Below, in pieces: positions 36,216 through 47,900 of a DNA stretch of 64,000 bases (the first letter of the stretch is position 1; the number at the start of each line of letters is the position of its first letter). The notes below the pieces were generated by a model, which worked only from the letters and a program-made list of their open reading frames with translations, did no database searches and was not told where the DNA came from. Origin of the DNA: SAR86 cluster bacterium AG-422-O05 (GTDB lineage: Bacteria > Pseudomonadota > Gammaproteobacteria > Magnimaribacterales > D2472); the NCBI GenBank assembly GCA_003213495.1, contig QCMW01000001.1:558001-622000 (forward strand), written 5' to 3'. Both the position numbers and the translations under genes were made by a program.

Positions 36216-36291
36216 GGGGCTATAGCTCAGCTGGGAGAGCACCTGCTTTGCAAGCAGGGGGTCCGCGGTTCGATCCCGCGTAGCTCCACCA
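36216..36291 (+). tRNA. tRNA-Ala(TGC)
   Basis: 76-nt cloverleaf with encoded CCA. Anticodon stem CCTGC/GCAGG with loop TTTGCAA gives TGC. The acceptor stem GGGGCTA/TAGCTCC contains the G3-U70 wobble pair, the identity element of alanine tRNA. T arm CGCGG/CCGCG. A weak -10 (TACAAT, 36195-36200) lies 15 bases upstream. It is a lone gene, not part of a visible rRNA spacer. Confidence 0.98.
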
Positions 36292-36373
36292 ATTTTTTAT
36301 ATACTTTAGTACTTTTTTTTTAAAATTTTTAATAGTATATTTAATGTATTAAACACATTTTGCACATTTTTAG

Positions 36374-38527
<2,154 letters not shown>

Positions 38528-38528
38528 T

Positions 38529-39788
38529 TTATTTAGTTTTAGTTCTTAATAGATTTATATTTTGCAGTGATTGCATTCCATAAATAGTAATCACTGCAAG
38601 TATATTTAGATAAAACTGAGCTAGGATTAACTTTGTTGAAAGCAATTCTAGGCTCAACATTTCAAAATAATAAATCCCAAAGATTGAAAAGAACGAAAAA
38701 AACATTAACAGTCTGTAAGCAACAGTTTTTGATTGCATTAAATAGCTCGTCAACATTGATATGACAATTATTAGAATTCCAAAAGTCGCAATTTCAGAGT
38801 ATTGATGGGCTGTAACAAAAGTAAGAACTGATCCTGAGACAGTGATTGTGAAAAGCATTTGTATAAAACTAAATATTTTAATGTCATAAGTAATCTTAGG
38901 ATTGAATTTTTTATAAAAATCTTTTGGATTCTTTTCTTCTATGCAGTCTTCTGGTCTCCAATATGTTTCAGAGAACCATACTCTGAACTTATCTTTCCAG
39001 GATTTTGTTTTGATAGTATCTTTAATCATTATTGAAAAGACCTGAAAGTTGGCCCAAACAGGATTCCAACTATTCAAAGGAGTAGCTGTTCCATATACCG
39101 GGTCTAATTCTGGCTTTTGGGGGGTGTAGGTACCAAACATTCTGTCCCAAATAATAAAAACTCCGCCATAGTTGGCATCTATGTACTCTTTATTTTTTGC
39201 ATGATGAATTCTGTGATTCATCGGAGTAATAAATATTTTCTCCATAAATCCTAAATGGCCAATATGTTCCGTATGAACCCAAAATTGATATACCAGATTA
39301 ACACCCGCAACCGCTATAAATACCTCAACCGGTACTCCAAGAATTATCATTGGCATATAGAAAATCCATTTCCACAACCATCCAGTGCTGGTTTGTCTTA
39401 ATGCGGTAGCTAGGTTGTAGTCTTCTCCGTGATGATGCACGCTATGAGTTGCCCATAGAATTTTAATTTCATGATGCATCCTATGCATCCAATAATAGGA
39501 AAGATCGTACAAAAGAAATGCGATTATCCATGTAAAAGGATTTTTGACCGATAGCAATTCTAAGTTTAAATATGAGCTTATATATACGAATATTACGCTT
39601 TGGACCCCTAAATTTAACATTGTTGGAAATCTGCTTATCATTCCTATGGTAATGCTTGTTACAGTATCATTTAAACGATATGTATTTTTACCAATCATCT
39701 TTCCATAGATATACTCGACTATTATTAGTAAAAAAAATACTGGTATAGCCAAGGTAATGATGACCGATTTATCAGTAATTACTTCCAT
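38529..39788 (-). CDS. Sterol desaturase / fatty acid hydroxylase superfamily protein
   Basis: 419 residues. The diiron histidine motifs are complete: H102-x3-H106 (HRMHH), H115-x2-HH (HSVHHH), H172/H175/H178 (HTEHIGH) and H192-x2-HH (NHRIHHAKN). About three membrane helices precede the motifs and three or four follow (about 285-405), as in alkylglycerol-monooxygenase-like members. It hydroxylates or desaturates a membrane lipid; the substrate is unknown. On the minus strand behind the pantothenate kinase gene (27-base gap), probably same transcript. Convergent with katG. Confidence 0.88.
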   Translation of the reverse strand: MEVITDKSVIITLAIPVFFLLIIVEYIYGKMIGKNTYRLNDTVTSITIGMISRFPTMLNLGVQSVIFVYISSYLNLELLSVKNPFTWIIAFLLYDLSYYWMHRMHHEIKILWATHSVHHHGEDYNLATALRQTSTGWLWKWIFYMPMIILGVPVEVFIAVAGVNLVYQFWVHTEHIGHLGFMEKIFITPMNHRIHHAKNKEYIDANYGGVFIIWDRMFGTYTPQKPELDPVYGTATPLNSWNPVWANFQVFSIMIKDTIKTKSWKDKFRVWFSETYWRPEDCIEEKNPKDFYKKFNPKITYDIKIFSFIQMLFTITVSGSVLTFVTAHQYSEIATFGILIIVISMLTSYLMQSKTVAYRLLMFFSFFSIFGIYYFEMLSLELLSTKLILAQFYLNILAVITIYGMQSLQNINLLRTKTK

Positions 39789-39815
39789 ATTATTAGAATT
39801 ATATAAAAAATTTAT

Positions 39816-40628
39816 TTATTTTGTTTGAATGTAACTCAAAGCTCCAAGTACATTACCATATTCTCTGTTTTGTTTAAATAGACCTTTCACATTTGCTAGT
39901 TTTAATCTATCTTCAACCCCAGACTTTATAACATCATTTAATGTCACTCTACCAAGAAAAAAAACTTCACTTTCACTGCAAAGCAATGCATTAAGATAAG
40001 ATATTGTTCCAATAACTTCACCAATCATATTTGAAATAGACGCTGCAATATCATTTTGTGACAGGTTTTCTAGGTATCTTGCTTTAGCAAAGTTTGATGC
40101 AGTAACCTCTGGGTGAAGTATACCAATTTCATTTACGACATCTCCAATTAAAAGATCTAACTGTTTTCTGTCTCCAGATGCTGCTAATTTTTTAATATCA
40201 TCTTCGTCTTTAGTCATTATTAAATGTTTTAGTAAACCTTGATAAGTTCCTCCACCCACAGATATCCCACCAAGGTGATTAAATTTTTTTCCATCAAAAT
40301 AGACACAGGCTGTTCCAGTGCCTGCACTTACCGCTACAAAAGGTCTGTTTTTAATATCATATAAAGCTATTGCACCTGAACCAATTGCATCGACTTCATT
40401 TACTTTTTCTATAGGAATATCATTAAATGTATCAGTTAAATCACTGGACTTTCCTCCCGTGACTGCTATATGTGAAACCCGACTAACTTCAATGTTAATG
40501 GTATCAAAGATATATGTTATGAATGCATTATTTATTTCTATTGTTGGAAAACTGTAGAATTGATTTTCATCAGATTTGCTAATTACGACATCTGTATTTG
40601 TTAAACCAAAATCAAAGCCAACTAACAT
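39816..40628 (-). CDS. coaW: Type II pantothenate kinase (CoaW/PanK-like)
   Basis: 270 residues of the ASKHA fold: GFDFGLTNTDVV (phosphate loop), E78 as likely catalytic Glu (NEVDAIG), SAGTGTACV (101-109) and GGISVGGGT (120-128), all typical of type II PanK of staphylococci and eukaryotes. It phosphorylates pantothenate, the first step of CoA synthesis, and type II enzymes resist CoA feedback. Most gammaproteobacteria use CoaA (type I) or CoaX (type III), so this is unusual. A BadF-like or other ASKHA kinase is the alternative. It sits between the DUF305-propeller gene and the hydroxylase gene. Confidence 0.8.
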   Translation of the reverse strand: MLVGFDFGLTNTDVVISKSDENQFYSFPTIEINNAFITYIFDTINIEVSRVSHIAVTGGKSSDLTDTFNDIPIEKVNEVDAIGSGAIALYDIKNRPFVAVSAGTGTACVYFDGKKFNHLGGISVGGGTYQGLLKHLIMTKDEDDIKKLAASGDRKQLDLLIGDVVNEIGILHPEVTASNFAKARYLENLSQNDIAASISNMIGEVIGTISYLNALLCSESEVFFLGRVTLNDVIKSGVEDRLKLANVKGLFKQNREYGNVLGALSYIQTK

Positions 40629-40639
40629 ATATATTCAGT

Positions 40640-42832
40640 TTACTCTAAAAAATTACTAGGCCAGGACATAGGAAATTGCTGTTGAGGATTAAATACTTTT
40701 CCACCTACAGCAGGAAAAGCATTTGCTGCTGCTGTAATTTCATCACTAGAAAGGTATTCACTGGGAACTAATTTAAAGACATCTAAGCCTCTAGTAATTT
40801 CAGTACCATATATAAATCCCTCGTAATAATATGTAGACCAATAGCCACCTGTTATTAAAATATCATCTAAAATTGGACCTCTATCAAAATAAGCAATCTC
40901 AATAGGATTTGATGAGTCTGTAAAATCCATTATTGATACACCACCCTGATACCATGCCTGAACAAATATATCTCTGTTAGGAATCGGAATTATTGAACCA
41001 TTGTGAGCTACACAATTCTCAGTCTCTAGCTGAGGTGCTGGCATTTTATAATGACTCTTAAAAACCAACTTATTATCGACTATGTCATAAATAGCATCTG
41101 CGCCCCAATCAAGAGGATCCCATGCTCGACATCTAGCTCTTCCTCCGCCACCCCATTCATCGGTAAAAATAACTTTGGTACCATCATTATTAAAAGTTGC
41201 AGAGTGCCAATATGCAAAACCAACATCAGTAACAACATCTAATCTTTTTGGATTATATGGATCACTTATATCGAACAGAATTCCGTTTCCAGAGCATGCT
41301 CCAGCAGCTATTTTTGCTGATGGAAAAACAGTAATATCATGACATTGATCAGTTGGTGATGTGTCTTGAGTATCATCTCCATGATCACCACCTCGCCATA
41401 ATCCTGCTACATTACCAGTTTCTAAGTCAGTAAAAACAGCAGGACTTTTAACAATTTTTGACTTAGAGGGATCATTTATTGGTATTTCGATGACGTCAAT
41501 CGTGAAATATGATGACCCGCCACCATCCCATCCAAAACATTCAGATTTCTCTTCATTATCTCTTACCCTACCTGTTCCAGAATTGTAGACAATGATTTTT
41601 CCATCTGATGTTGAAGTAGAAACCACAGAATGAGTATGCGATCCTCTACATGTTTGGACTGCACCTACTTGAACTGGCTTAGATAGATTAGAGATATCAA
41701 AAATTCTAATTCCTCTGAATCTTTCAGGACTTGAATCTCTACTTACTCCCTCTAGTCCACAATCGATTCTACTTCTATTCTCTTCAACTGACATTATAAG
41801 AAGGTTCTCAACTATCGAGACATCACCTTGGCCTCCCGGACATACAACAGAGGATACTAAATTTGGAATTCCATCAGCATTTAATGTGTAAATATTAAAT
41901 CCATGATAACTCCCAGCTACCAATATATTATCTCTAAAAGCCATATCAGTATTAGCAAATGAAAGCATTGGCGATCTTAATGATCTTGAGATTTCCGCTG
42001 TAGTTTTATTTTCATTATCTTCTGTAAGATCTTCTGAGCCTTTTGATGCTGGATTTTCAGGATCATAAAATCCTGTAGGTTTTTTTAGAGAAGCAACTAA
42101 TTCCATATTTAATATAGCCTCCTCTGCAATAAATAAACCAGCTGCCAGATCAGATCTTGGATCATCGGATAAGCCGACCAGTATGGTATTCATTCTTTCA
42201 ATCTCAACTCCTTGATCATTAACTAAATCTGAAACAAATTCATTTAAAATTGGGTCAAAAGCATTGCCAGGATATTTTTTTAGCTCATCAACCATTTCTA
42301 AGGCGCCATCATGATGAGTGATCATTAATTGTAAAAATAATCTATCAAAGTCAGTGCTGTCAGAATTACTTAAATCATTTAATTGTTTTGGAGTAGCCAT
42401 TCCAACCATGTCTAAATGATTATGCATCATAGAACTATGTTCATGATTATGGTGCCCGCTTTGATTAACTTTTTGATATTCACCTCTATCTTTTAACCAG
42501 CTTTCCATAAAACTTATTTCATCTTTTTGTGAAACATCAATTCTTTTAGCTAAATCTAGTATTGTTTTATTATTAGTCCTTTGATCTGCCATTTCAGACA
42601 TTACTATGGCTTGTTCATGATGGACGATCATACCTTGAAGAAATTTAACATCTGCCTCTATGTAAGAGGTATTAGCTATTGCAGTTGCTTCTTCAGCATT
42701 AAGTATTTTAGATGGATTTCCAGGTGCACCTGGCTGGATGATTTGAGCGGGAGAACCAATTAAATTACCTACTGTAAAGATAAATACTAGGCTCAATAGA
42801 GATTTATGCAAATTATTTCTTATATATTTCAT
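40640..42832 (-). CDS. DUF305 domain / beta-propeller (LVIVD-type) exported fusion protein
   Basis: 730 residues. A signal peptide (about 1-27) is followed by two DUF305 units, with the HH pairs at 71-72 (MIVHHEQAIVMSEM) and 173-174 (MITHHDGALEMVDEL). A His/Met-rich linker (127-141) lies between them. The C-terminal 430 residues form repeats of the LVIVD/beta-propeller type (AFRDNILVAGSYHGF, IRIFDISNLSKPVQVG, ILFDISDPYNPKRLD, VSIMDFTDSSNPIEI). DUF305 is a ferritin-like helical domain, often in copper-responsive loci. A metal-binding periplasmic or surface protein is likely. The fusion is notable. Likely transcribed with pantothenate kinase and hydroxylase. Confidence 0.83.
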   Translation of the reverse strand: MKYIRNNLHKSLLSLVFIFTVGNLIGSPAQIIQPGAPGNPSKILNAEEATAIANTSYIEADVKFLQGMIVHHEQAIVMSEMADQRTNNKTILDLAKRIDVSQKDEISFMESWLKDRGEYQKVNQSGHHNHEHSSMMHNHLDMVGMATPKQLNDLSNSDSTDFDRLFLQLMITHHDGALEMVDELKKYPGNAFDPILNEFVSDLVNDQGVEIERMNTILVGLSDDPRSDLAAGLFIAEEAILNMELVASLKKPTGFYDPENPASKGSEDLTEDNENKTTAEISRSLRSPMLSFANTDMAFRDNILVAGSYHGFNIYTLNADGIPNLVSSVVCPGGQGDVSIVENLLIMSVEENRSRIDCGLEGVSRDSSPERFRGIRIFDISNLSKPVQVGAVQTCRGSHTHSVVSTSTSDGKIIVYNSGTGRVRDNEEKSECFGWDGGGSSYFTIDVIEIPINDPSKSKIVKSPAVFTDLETGNVAGLWRGGDHGDDTQDTSPTDQCHDITVFPSAKIAAGACSGNGILFDISDPYNPKRLDVVTDVGFAYWHSATFNNDGTKVIFTDEWGGGGRARCRAWDPLDWGADAIYDIVDNKLVFKSHYKMPAPQLETENCVAHNGSIIPIPNRDIFVQAWYQGGVSIMDFTDSSNPIEIAYFDRGPILDDILITGGYWSTYYYEGFIYGTEITRGLDVFKLVPSEYLSSDEITAAANAFPAVGGKVFNPQQQFPMSWPSNFLE

Positions 42833-42856
42833 ATTATTTTTCCATTTTTAATTTTA

Positions 42857-43063
42857 TTAGATAAAAAAACTTATTAGGAGAGCACTAAGCAGAACTACAA
42901 CAACCATGACTAGAAAGCCTTTATAGAAGTTATGATATTTTCTAACTGACCAATCTATTTTATTTTCTCTATTTCTTTGCTTTTCAGATGCTCTTACTTT
43001 TCCAAGATTGAAAAAAACGAACAGAGATAAGACTGCGATCGTACCAAAAATAATAGAGTTCAA
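42857..43063 (-). CDS. Small two-helix membrane protein, unknown function
   Basis: 68 residues with an N-terminal hydrophobic helix (about 3-20) and a C-terminal one (about 48-67), separated by a basic loop (KVRASEKQRNRENK). Not recognised. It begins 3 bases after the Bax-inhibitor-like gene and precedes the DUF305-propeller gene, so it is probably real and co-transcribed. Homologues would be needed to rule out a chance frame; the tight spacing and the clear two-helix layout support it. Confidence 0.65.
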   Translation of the reverse strand: MNSIIFGTIAVLSLFVFFNLGKVRASEKQRNRENKIDWSVRKYHNFYKGFLVMVVVVLLSALLISFFI

Positions 43064-43066
43064 ATT

Positions 43067-43807
43067 TTACCTTCTTAACTTGGCAAGAAGTCTTAGAATT
43101 TCCATGTAAAGCCATATCAAAGTTACCATAAGGGCAAAAGCTCCATACCACTCCATATATTTAGGCATTCCTTTCTCTGCACCATCCTCAATAAAATCAA
43201 AATCTAAAACCAAGTTAAGAGATGCCATAGCCACAACGAACAGTGAGAAACCAATTCCAAATAATCCATTAGAATGAATTAGGCTAATTCCAGGTCCACC
43301 AAACATATTCATCAAGATACTTACTAAATAAACCATTCCTATACCAACAGTTCCTGAGAAAACCATGAGCCTAAAGTTTTCAGTCGGTTTGATAATTCCG
43401 CTTTTATAACAAAATAACAATGAAGCGAGTATCCCAAAAGTTAGTGCAATCGCTTGGATTGCTATTCCAGGATATGAATCTTCAAATATCATTGTAACTC
43501 CACCTAAAAATATACCTTGCGAAAACGAATATAGTGGTGCAGTAGAGCCTGCTTTAGAAGGACTTCTAAAAATAGTAACCAAAGCTAAAATAAAACCAAT
43601 TATCGCTGCAGGTGCCATTAATGATGGGATATTCCAACCGACAAAGGCTCCTCCAAAACATAAAGAGAGTAAAATGCCTGTTTTATTTACAGCGCCATCC
43701 AATGTCATTCTTTCATTAACCGGAATGTCATAAGATCCTGAAAAATTTTTTGTGAAAGCAGGATTGCCAGATCTTCCAAAAGTATTTAGTGCTGAGTGTT
43801 TAGACAT
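43067..43807 (-). CDS. Bax inhibitor-1/YccA-like family membrane protein
   Basis: 246 residues with about seven membrane helices. The N-terminal soluble part (SALNTFGRSGNPAFTKNF, MTLDGAVNKTG) and helices such as GGAFVGWN match the BaxI_1-type family (PF12811) rather than YccA/YbhL. Functions of bacterial members are poorly known; proposed as ion or stress-related channels. A strong Shine-Dalgarno (AAGGAG) precedes the ATG, and a 17-base palindrome overlaps its promoter. Downstream genes are the small membrane protein and DUF305-propeller protein. Confidence 0.85.
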   Translation of the reverse strand: MSKHSALNTFGRSGNPAFTKNFSGSYDIPVNERMTLDGAVNKTGILLSLCFGGAFVGWNIPSLMAPAAIIGFILALVTIFRSPSKAGSTAPLYSFSQGIFLGGVTMIFEDSYPGIAIQAIALTFGILASLLFCYKSGIIKPTENFRLMVFSGTVGIGMVYLVSILMNMFGGPGISLIHSNGLFGIGFSLFVVAMASLNLVLDFDFIEDGAEKGMPKYMEWYGAFALMVTLIWLYMEILRLLAKLRR

Positions 43808-43820
43808 AGTTAATCTCCTT

Positions 43821-43837
43821 TTATCTATAATAGATAA
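43821..43837. promoter_or_regulatory. 17-base palindrome in the Bax-inhibitor-like promoter
   Basis: TTATCTAT-A-ATAGATAA is a perfect 8-bp dyad around one base, directly upstream of the Shine-Dalgarno sequence of the 43807 gene and overlapping TATTAT-like -10 sequence. This suits a dimeric repressor operator. AT-rich context lowers the weight. Confidence 0.4.
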
Positions 43838-43863
43838 GTATGGGCTTTAGAACAAATTTAAAG

Positions 43864-44970
43864 CTATAAAGATGTTGGTATTTGACCAAACTTTTCAAGT
43901 GGCTTTCTCATCTCAGCCCAGTCACATTCAAAGTCATCTGGCGCATGTTCGTATTCAAGTAAGCCAAGAGCTTCAAATTTTGGTCTAACCTCGTCAGTAA
44001 GTAAGCCTATTCTTTTTAAATTAGGCATGACTCTTGAAAATAAGAAGTTTCTGAATAATTCAAAACTACCGGTATTTAATGAAAATTCTCTCGCTTCCTC
44101 TTCAGACATTTTTAAAAATCTTTGTTCAGCTTTTGTATTAATTAATCTATCTCTTGAAATTACGCAGGCCTCATATGCAAATTGTGCTCTTTCATTAATT
44201 TCTTCAGGAGATAAAGTTGTTAAATAATCTTCAAGATAATTTATTCCAAAAGTGACATGTCTAGCCTCATCTCTTACCACATAATGAAGTAATTGTTTAA
44301 GAAGAGGATCTTTTGTAATTGATTTGAGCATTTGAAAAGCTGCAAGAGCTAATCCTTCAATAATTATTTGCATACCTATAAATTTAAGGTCCCATCTTTC
44401 ATCAGTTAATATTTTGTCTAATAAAAGTTTTAAGTTGGGGTTGATAGGATAATGAATGCCAATTTTTTCTTGCAGATATCTATTAAAAACTTCAACATGC
44501 CTTGCTTCATCAAAAGTTTGAGAAGCAGCATATAGTTTTGCATTATAGGTAGGTGCACAACTTGCTAGTTGAGAAGCAACTAAAAGGGCGCCTTGTTCTC
44601 CATGCAAAAACTGACTCATAAGCTCAGCAGTACTATGACGATCAAATAGTATTTTTTCTTCATCAGATAAATTGTTATAAACCTCTAGAGTCTCATGGGG
44701 CAACTCCTCGTCTGGCTGAACAATTCTTTCGTCAACAGGGTGGGTGTAATCCCAATTTAAATCAATTGAACCATTCCAATTTAGCTCCTTTCCAAGTTCA
44801 TATAATTTTTTAATTCGGTTATCTGCAATTGAATAATCCCAATTATATGATCCTGTTAGGGGAGTTTTGAATATTTCAACAACATCTTCGACTTGTTTTT
44901 GAGAAAGGTTTAAATCTTCATCAAAGTATAGAAGATCTTCTGGAGGTCCATCTTGTTTGTTTATTTTCAT
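43864..44970 (-). CDS. Diiron ferritin-like (R2-type) oxidase/oxygenase
   Basis: 368 residues. Complete R2-type diiron ligands: E125 (HGEQGALL), E155-x2-H158 (DEARHVEVF), E205 (IIIEGLALAAF) and E235-x2-H238 (DEARHVTFG). The family includes ferritin-like N-oxygenases and uncharacterised oxidases; no ribonucleotide-reductase tyrosine signature is obvious. It probably activates O2 on an unknown substrate in the cytosol. It has its own Shine-Dalgarno (CAGGAT) and follows the CobT-like gene after 67 bases, so it may use its own promoter. Confidence 0.82.
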   Translation of the reverse strand: MKINKQDGPPEDLLYFDEDLNLSQKQVEDVVEIFKTPLTGSYNWDYSIADNRIKKLYELGKELNWNGSIDLNWDYTHPVDERIVQPDEELPHETLEVYNNLSDEEKILFDRHSTAELMSQFLHGEQGALLVASQLASCAPTYNAKLYAASQTFDEARHVEVFNRYLQEKIGIHYPINPNLKLLLDKILTDERWDLKFIGMQIIIEGLALAAFQMLKSITKDPLLKQLLHYVVRDEARHVTFGINYLEDYLTTLSPEEINERAQFAYEACVISRDRLINTKAEQRFLKMSEEEAREFSLNTGSFELFRNFLFSRVMPNLKRIGLLTDEVRPKFEALGLLEYEHAPDDFECDWAEMRKPLEKFGQIPTSL

Positions 44971-45037
44971 ATTAATCCTGTAAACTATTTAAATGTATGC
45001 AGTGCAAACATTAGAATGTTATATTTTATAATATTTG

Positions 45038-46804
45038 TTAATCTTTGAAAAGTTTTGTTAGTTCATCTAAAAGCACTTCGCCAAGCTCTTCAGCTCTGTT
45101 GATTGTTAAAGCATTTTTATAGTATTTTGTAACATCATGCCCTATACCAATAGCTTGTAGCTCAATAGGACTATCTTTTTCAATTTGCATTATGATTTGC
45201 CTTAAGTGATTGTCCAGATAATCTTCACGATTTGCAGATAGTGTACTGTCATCTACTGGCGCGCCATCTGATATTACAATAAGTATTTTTCTTTCCTCTG
45301 GGCGCCTAAGTAATCTTTCATGTGACCATGCAAGAGCTTCTCCATCGACATTCTCCTTTAGAAGACCCTCTCTTAACATTGCTCCGAAATATCTTCTTGA
45401 TCTTCTCCAGTTATTATCAGCACTTTTATAAATAATATGTCTTATATCATTTAGTCTCCCTGGATTGGCACGACTTCCATTTATCATCCATAATTTTTTG
45501 GAATCTCCTCCTTTCCAGTGTTTTGTTGTAAAGCCCAATATTTCCGTTTTAATCTGACATCTTTCAAGCGTACTTCCAATAATATCAGCGCAAATCGCTG
45601 CCAAGCTAATTGATCTGCCCCGCATTGAGCCTGAGTTATCGATTAACAAAGTGACGACTGTATCTTTAAATTGATTTTCAGTTTCTTCTTTAAAGCTTAA
45701 CGGGTAGCTTGGATTGGCTATAACTCTATGTAGTCTCGCATTATCTAATATTCCCTCTTCAAGATTAAAATTCCAACTAGTGTTTTGTTTAGCAAGCAAA
45801 AGCCTTTGGAGTCTGTTAGCTAACTTACCTATCGTAGATATATGAGGTTTTATTAAATTATCTAATTGATTTCTTAATCGCAAAGATTCATCGTTTGTAA
45901 CTAAATCTTTGGCATCAATAATTTCATCATAGTTTGATGAATAAATAGAATAATCTGTCTGGTGTTGAGTCTTAAATTCATTTTGAGGATACATTATCGA
46001 TTCAATTTCTTCATCAATTGAGGTATCGTCAGTTTTCTGCACGGCATCTTGAATATCAACATCTATGTCATCTTTTAAATCTTTTAAGTCCAGTTGCTGA
46101 TCTTCATCAGAAAGCTCCTCTAATTGCTCATCTGAATTATGAATGTCATCAGTTGATCCTGGTGCATCTTCAGTATCCATTTCTTCATTTTTATCAATTT
46201 CATCTTTTACAAGATCTATTTTTTTTAAAAACCTAATTACATTTTTTTCAAAGATTTCCTGACTGTGAATGTTGTTAATTAAGTTTTCTCTTATTGCTTC
46301 TACAGAGTTATTAATCTTAAATTTTTTGCGAAATTTATTCAGAATATTTTTAGAATTGTTATTCAAGTCAAATCCAGCAATTTCTTTTAACCAAAGATTT
46401 GCACCATAAGAAATAAAATTAAGTGATTTTTCATCTTCAAGATTATTACTTCTAGCATTTGAGTATTCAGCAATGTTTTTTTCTGAACCTAAATATTCTG
46501 AACATCCTAACAATTCAACTCTAGCAATCTCTAGCTCATTAAATATCATTTTTGCAGGCAAAGTCAGTGGGAAATCTTTAGAATTTTTATGAAATAGAAA
46601 CCAGAATGCTTGAAAATCAGATTCACCCCTCCATTCATATATATTTTTTACAGATCGCGGAACAGCAGGAACAACAATATGATTTGAGGTTGGTGGTCTC
46701 TGAGACAAACCAGTGTTTGATGAAATTTGTTTATTTTTTGATATTGCTCTGATTGTTGAGATAGCAGCTTCATGCAATTTATCTCTGTTTTTAGTCCAAC
46801 CCAT
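45038..46804 (-). CDS. CobT-like VWA-domain protein (cobaltochelatase subunit family)
   Basis: 588 residues. A CobT N-terminal domain (about 1-200) is followed by a very acidic linker (about 205-275, many Asp/Glu) and a C-terminal VWA domain with the MIDAS DNSGSM (389-394) and the CobT block [13 protein letters not shown] (487-499). CobT pairs with the AAA+ subunit CobS in aerobic cobalt chelation of hydrogenobyrinate diamide with CobN. No cobN or other cobalamin gene is in this window, so a metal insertion role for another enzyme or an AAA-VWA chaperone role is possible. It lies 8 bases behind the CobS-like gene. Confidence 0.85.
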   Translation of the reverse strand: MGWTKNRDKLHEAAISTIRAISKNKQISSNTGLSQRPPTSNHIVVPAVPRSVKNIYEWRGESDFQAFWFLFHKNSKDFPLTLPAKMIFNELEIARVELLGCSEYLGSEKNIAEYSNARSNNLEDEKSLNFISYGANLWLKEIAGFDLNNNSKNILNKFRKKFKINNSVEAIRENLINNIHSQEIFEKNVIRFLKKIDLVKDEIDKNEEMDTEDAPGSTDDIHNSDEQLEELSDEDQQLDLKDLKDDIDVDIQDAVQKTDDTSIDEEIESIMYPQNEFKTQHQTDYSIYSSNYDEIIDAKDLVTNDESLRLRNQLDNLIKPHISTIGKLANRLQRLLLAKQNTSWNFNLEEGILDNARLHRVIANPSYPLSFKEETENQFKDTVVTLLIDNSGSMRGRSISLAAICADIIGSTLERCQIKTEILGFTTKHWKGGDSKKLWMINGSRANPGRLNDIRHIIYKSADNNWRRSRRYFGAMLREGLLKENVDGEALAWSHERLLRRPEERKILIVISDGAPVDDSTLSANREDYLDNHLRQIIMQIEKDSPIELQAIGIGHDVTKYYKNALTINRAEELGEVLLDELTKLFKD

Positions 46805-46812
46805 TAAGCTGT

Positions 46813-47793
46813 TTAGGTATCTGCTTGAGTATTTTCAATCTCAACATTAAAACATCTTTGAAAATATTCAGATATTATTGATTTTTCAACATCATCACAC
46901 TTATTTAAAAAGGTTAGATTGAATGATGAAACCAAATCTTTAAAAATCTTAAAATTTTGACCCCAAGATATCACTGTTCTTGGAGACATTAATGTTGAAA
47001 TATCTCCATTAGCAAATCCTGATCTTGTAAGATTTGCAAGCTTGATCATATTCTTAATAATTTCTTTATTTTTGTCTCCTTTCATATTAACTAGTTTCGA
47101 AGAAACAACTTTAAACTCTTGTGATGGATCTAAGTAATTAAGGGTAGACAAAATATGCCATCTGTCCATTTGCCCTTGATTAATTTGTTGAGTTCCATGA
47201 TAGAGCCCAGTCATATCTCCTAGACCGACAGTATTTGTAGTTGCAAACAGTCTAAAAGATGGATGAGGATTAATAATTTTGTTTTGATCTAAAAGTGTTA
47301 GTTTGCCTTCAACCTCTAATATTCTTTGAATAACAAACATTACATCTGGTCGTCCAGCATCATATTCATCAAATACTAATGCAACTGGATTCTGAATAGA
47401 CCATGGCAGAAGACCTTCTTGGAATTCAGTTATTTGTTTTCCGTCATTTAATTTGATTGCGTCTTTTCCAAGTAAATCAATTCTGCTAATGTGACTATCT
47501 AAATTGATTCTAACGCAGGGCCAGTTTAATCTTGCAGCAATTTGTTCAATATGAGTAGATTTTCCAGTTCCATGAAAACCTTGGATCATAACTCTACGGT
47601 TATGCTCAAAGCCTGCTAAAACTGCAAGAGTTGTATCTTTATCAAACACATAAGAATTATCAATATCTGGCACCCAGTCAGATTTATCTTTAAAACCTTT
47701 TACAGAAAGCTTTGTATCTATATTAAACACTTCTGCAACATTTATTTTTATATCTGTTTTTTTAGGCAATTCTATATCTTTATTTATACTCAT
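46813..47793 (-). CDS. CobS-like AAA+ ATPase
   Basis: About 326 residues from ATG 47793; a TTG at 47802 would add three residues. Walker [10 protein letters not shown] (72-80), Walker [12 protein letters not shown] (140-150) and sensor 1 in [11 protein letters not shown]. The N-terminus resembles the CobS N domain and the core is MoxR/CobS type. It hydrolyses ATP to drive metal chelation with CobT, or to remodel a target. It is first in a minus-strand run with the CobT-like gene and perhaps the diiron protein. Classic CobS labels depend on cobN, which is not seen here. Confidence 0.86.
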   Translation of the reverse strand: MSINKDIELPKKTDIKINVAEVFNIDTKLSVKGFKDKSDWVPDIDNSYVFDKDTTLAVLAGFEHNRRVMIQGFHGTGKSTHIEQIAARLNWPCVRINLDSHISRIDLLGKDAIKLNDGKQITEFQEGLLPWSIQNPVALVFDEYDAGRPDVMFVIQRILEVEGKLTLLDQNKIINPHPSFRLFATTNTVGLGDMTGLYHGTQQINQGQMDRWHILSTLNYLDPSQEFKVVSSKLVNMKGDKNKEIIKNMIKLANLTRSGFANGDISTLMSPRTVISWGQNFKIFKDLVSSFNLTFLNKCDDVEKSIISEYFQRCFNVEIENTQADT

Positions 47794-47900
47794 ATATAAC
47801 AAACTTTATTTTGGACTGCATATCCTACCTTTTGAGAGTTTAAAGTTCTAGTTTTTTTGCAAACAATGTAAGATGTCATTTTAACTTTATAGGAAAACTT

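Noticed and set aside
36302-36321. Terminator after tRNA-Ala (TACT-TT-AGTA then nine T)
   Set aside because: The stem is only 4 A/T-rich pairs with a 2-base loop; too weak to call, though the T run is suggestive.
45007-45020. AACATT / AATGTT dyad downstream of the CobT-like gene
   Set aside because: Short, A/T-rich and without a T tract in the transcribed direction.
46813-47793. Confident naming of the AAA+/VWA pair as cobS and cobT in B12 synthesis
   Set aside because: Family membership is clear but no cobN or other cobalamin gene is visible, so the pathway role cannot be supported here.
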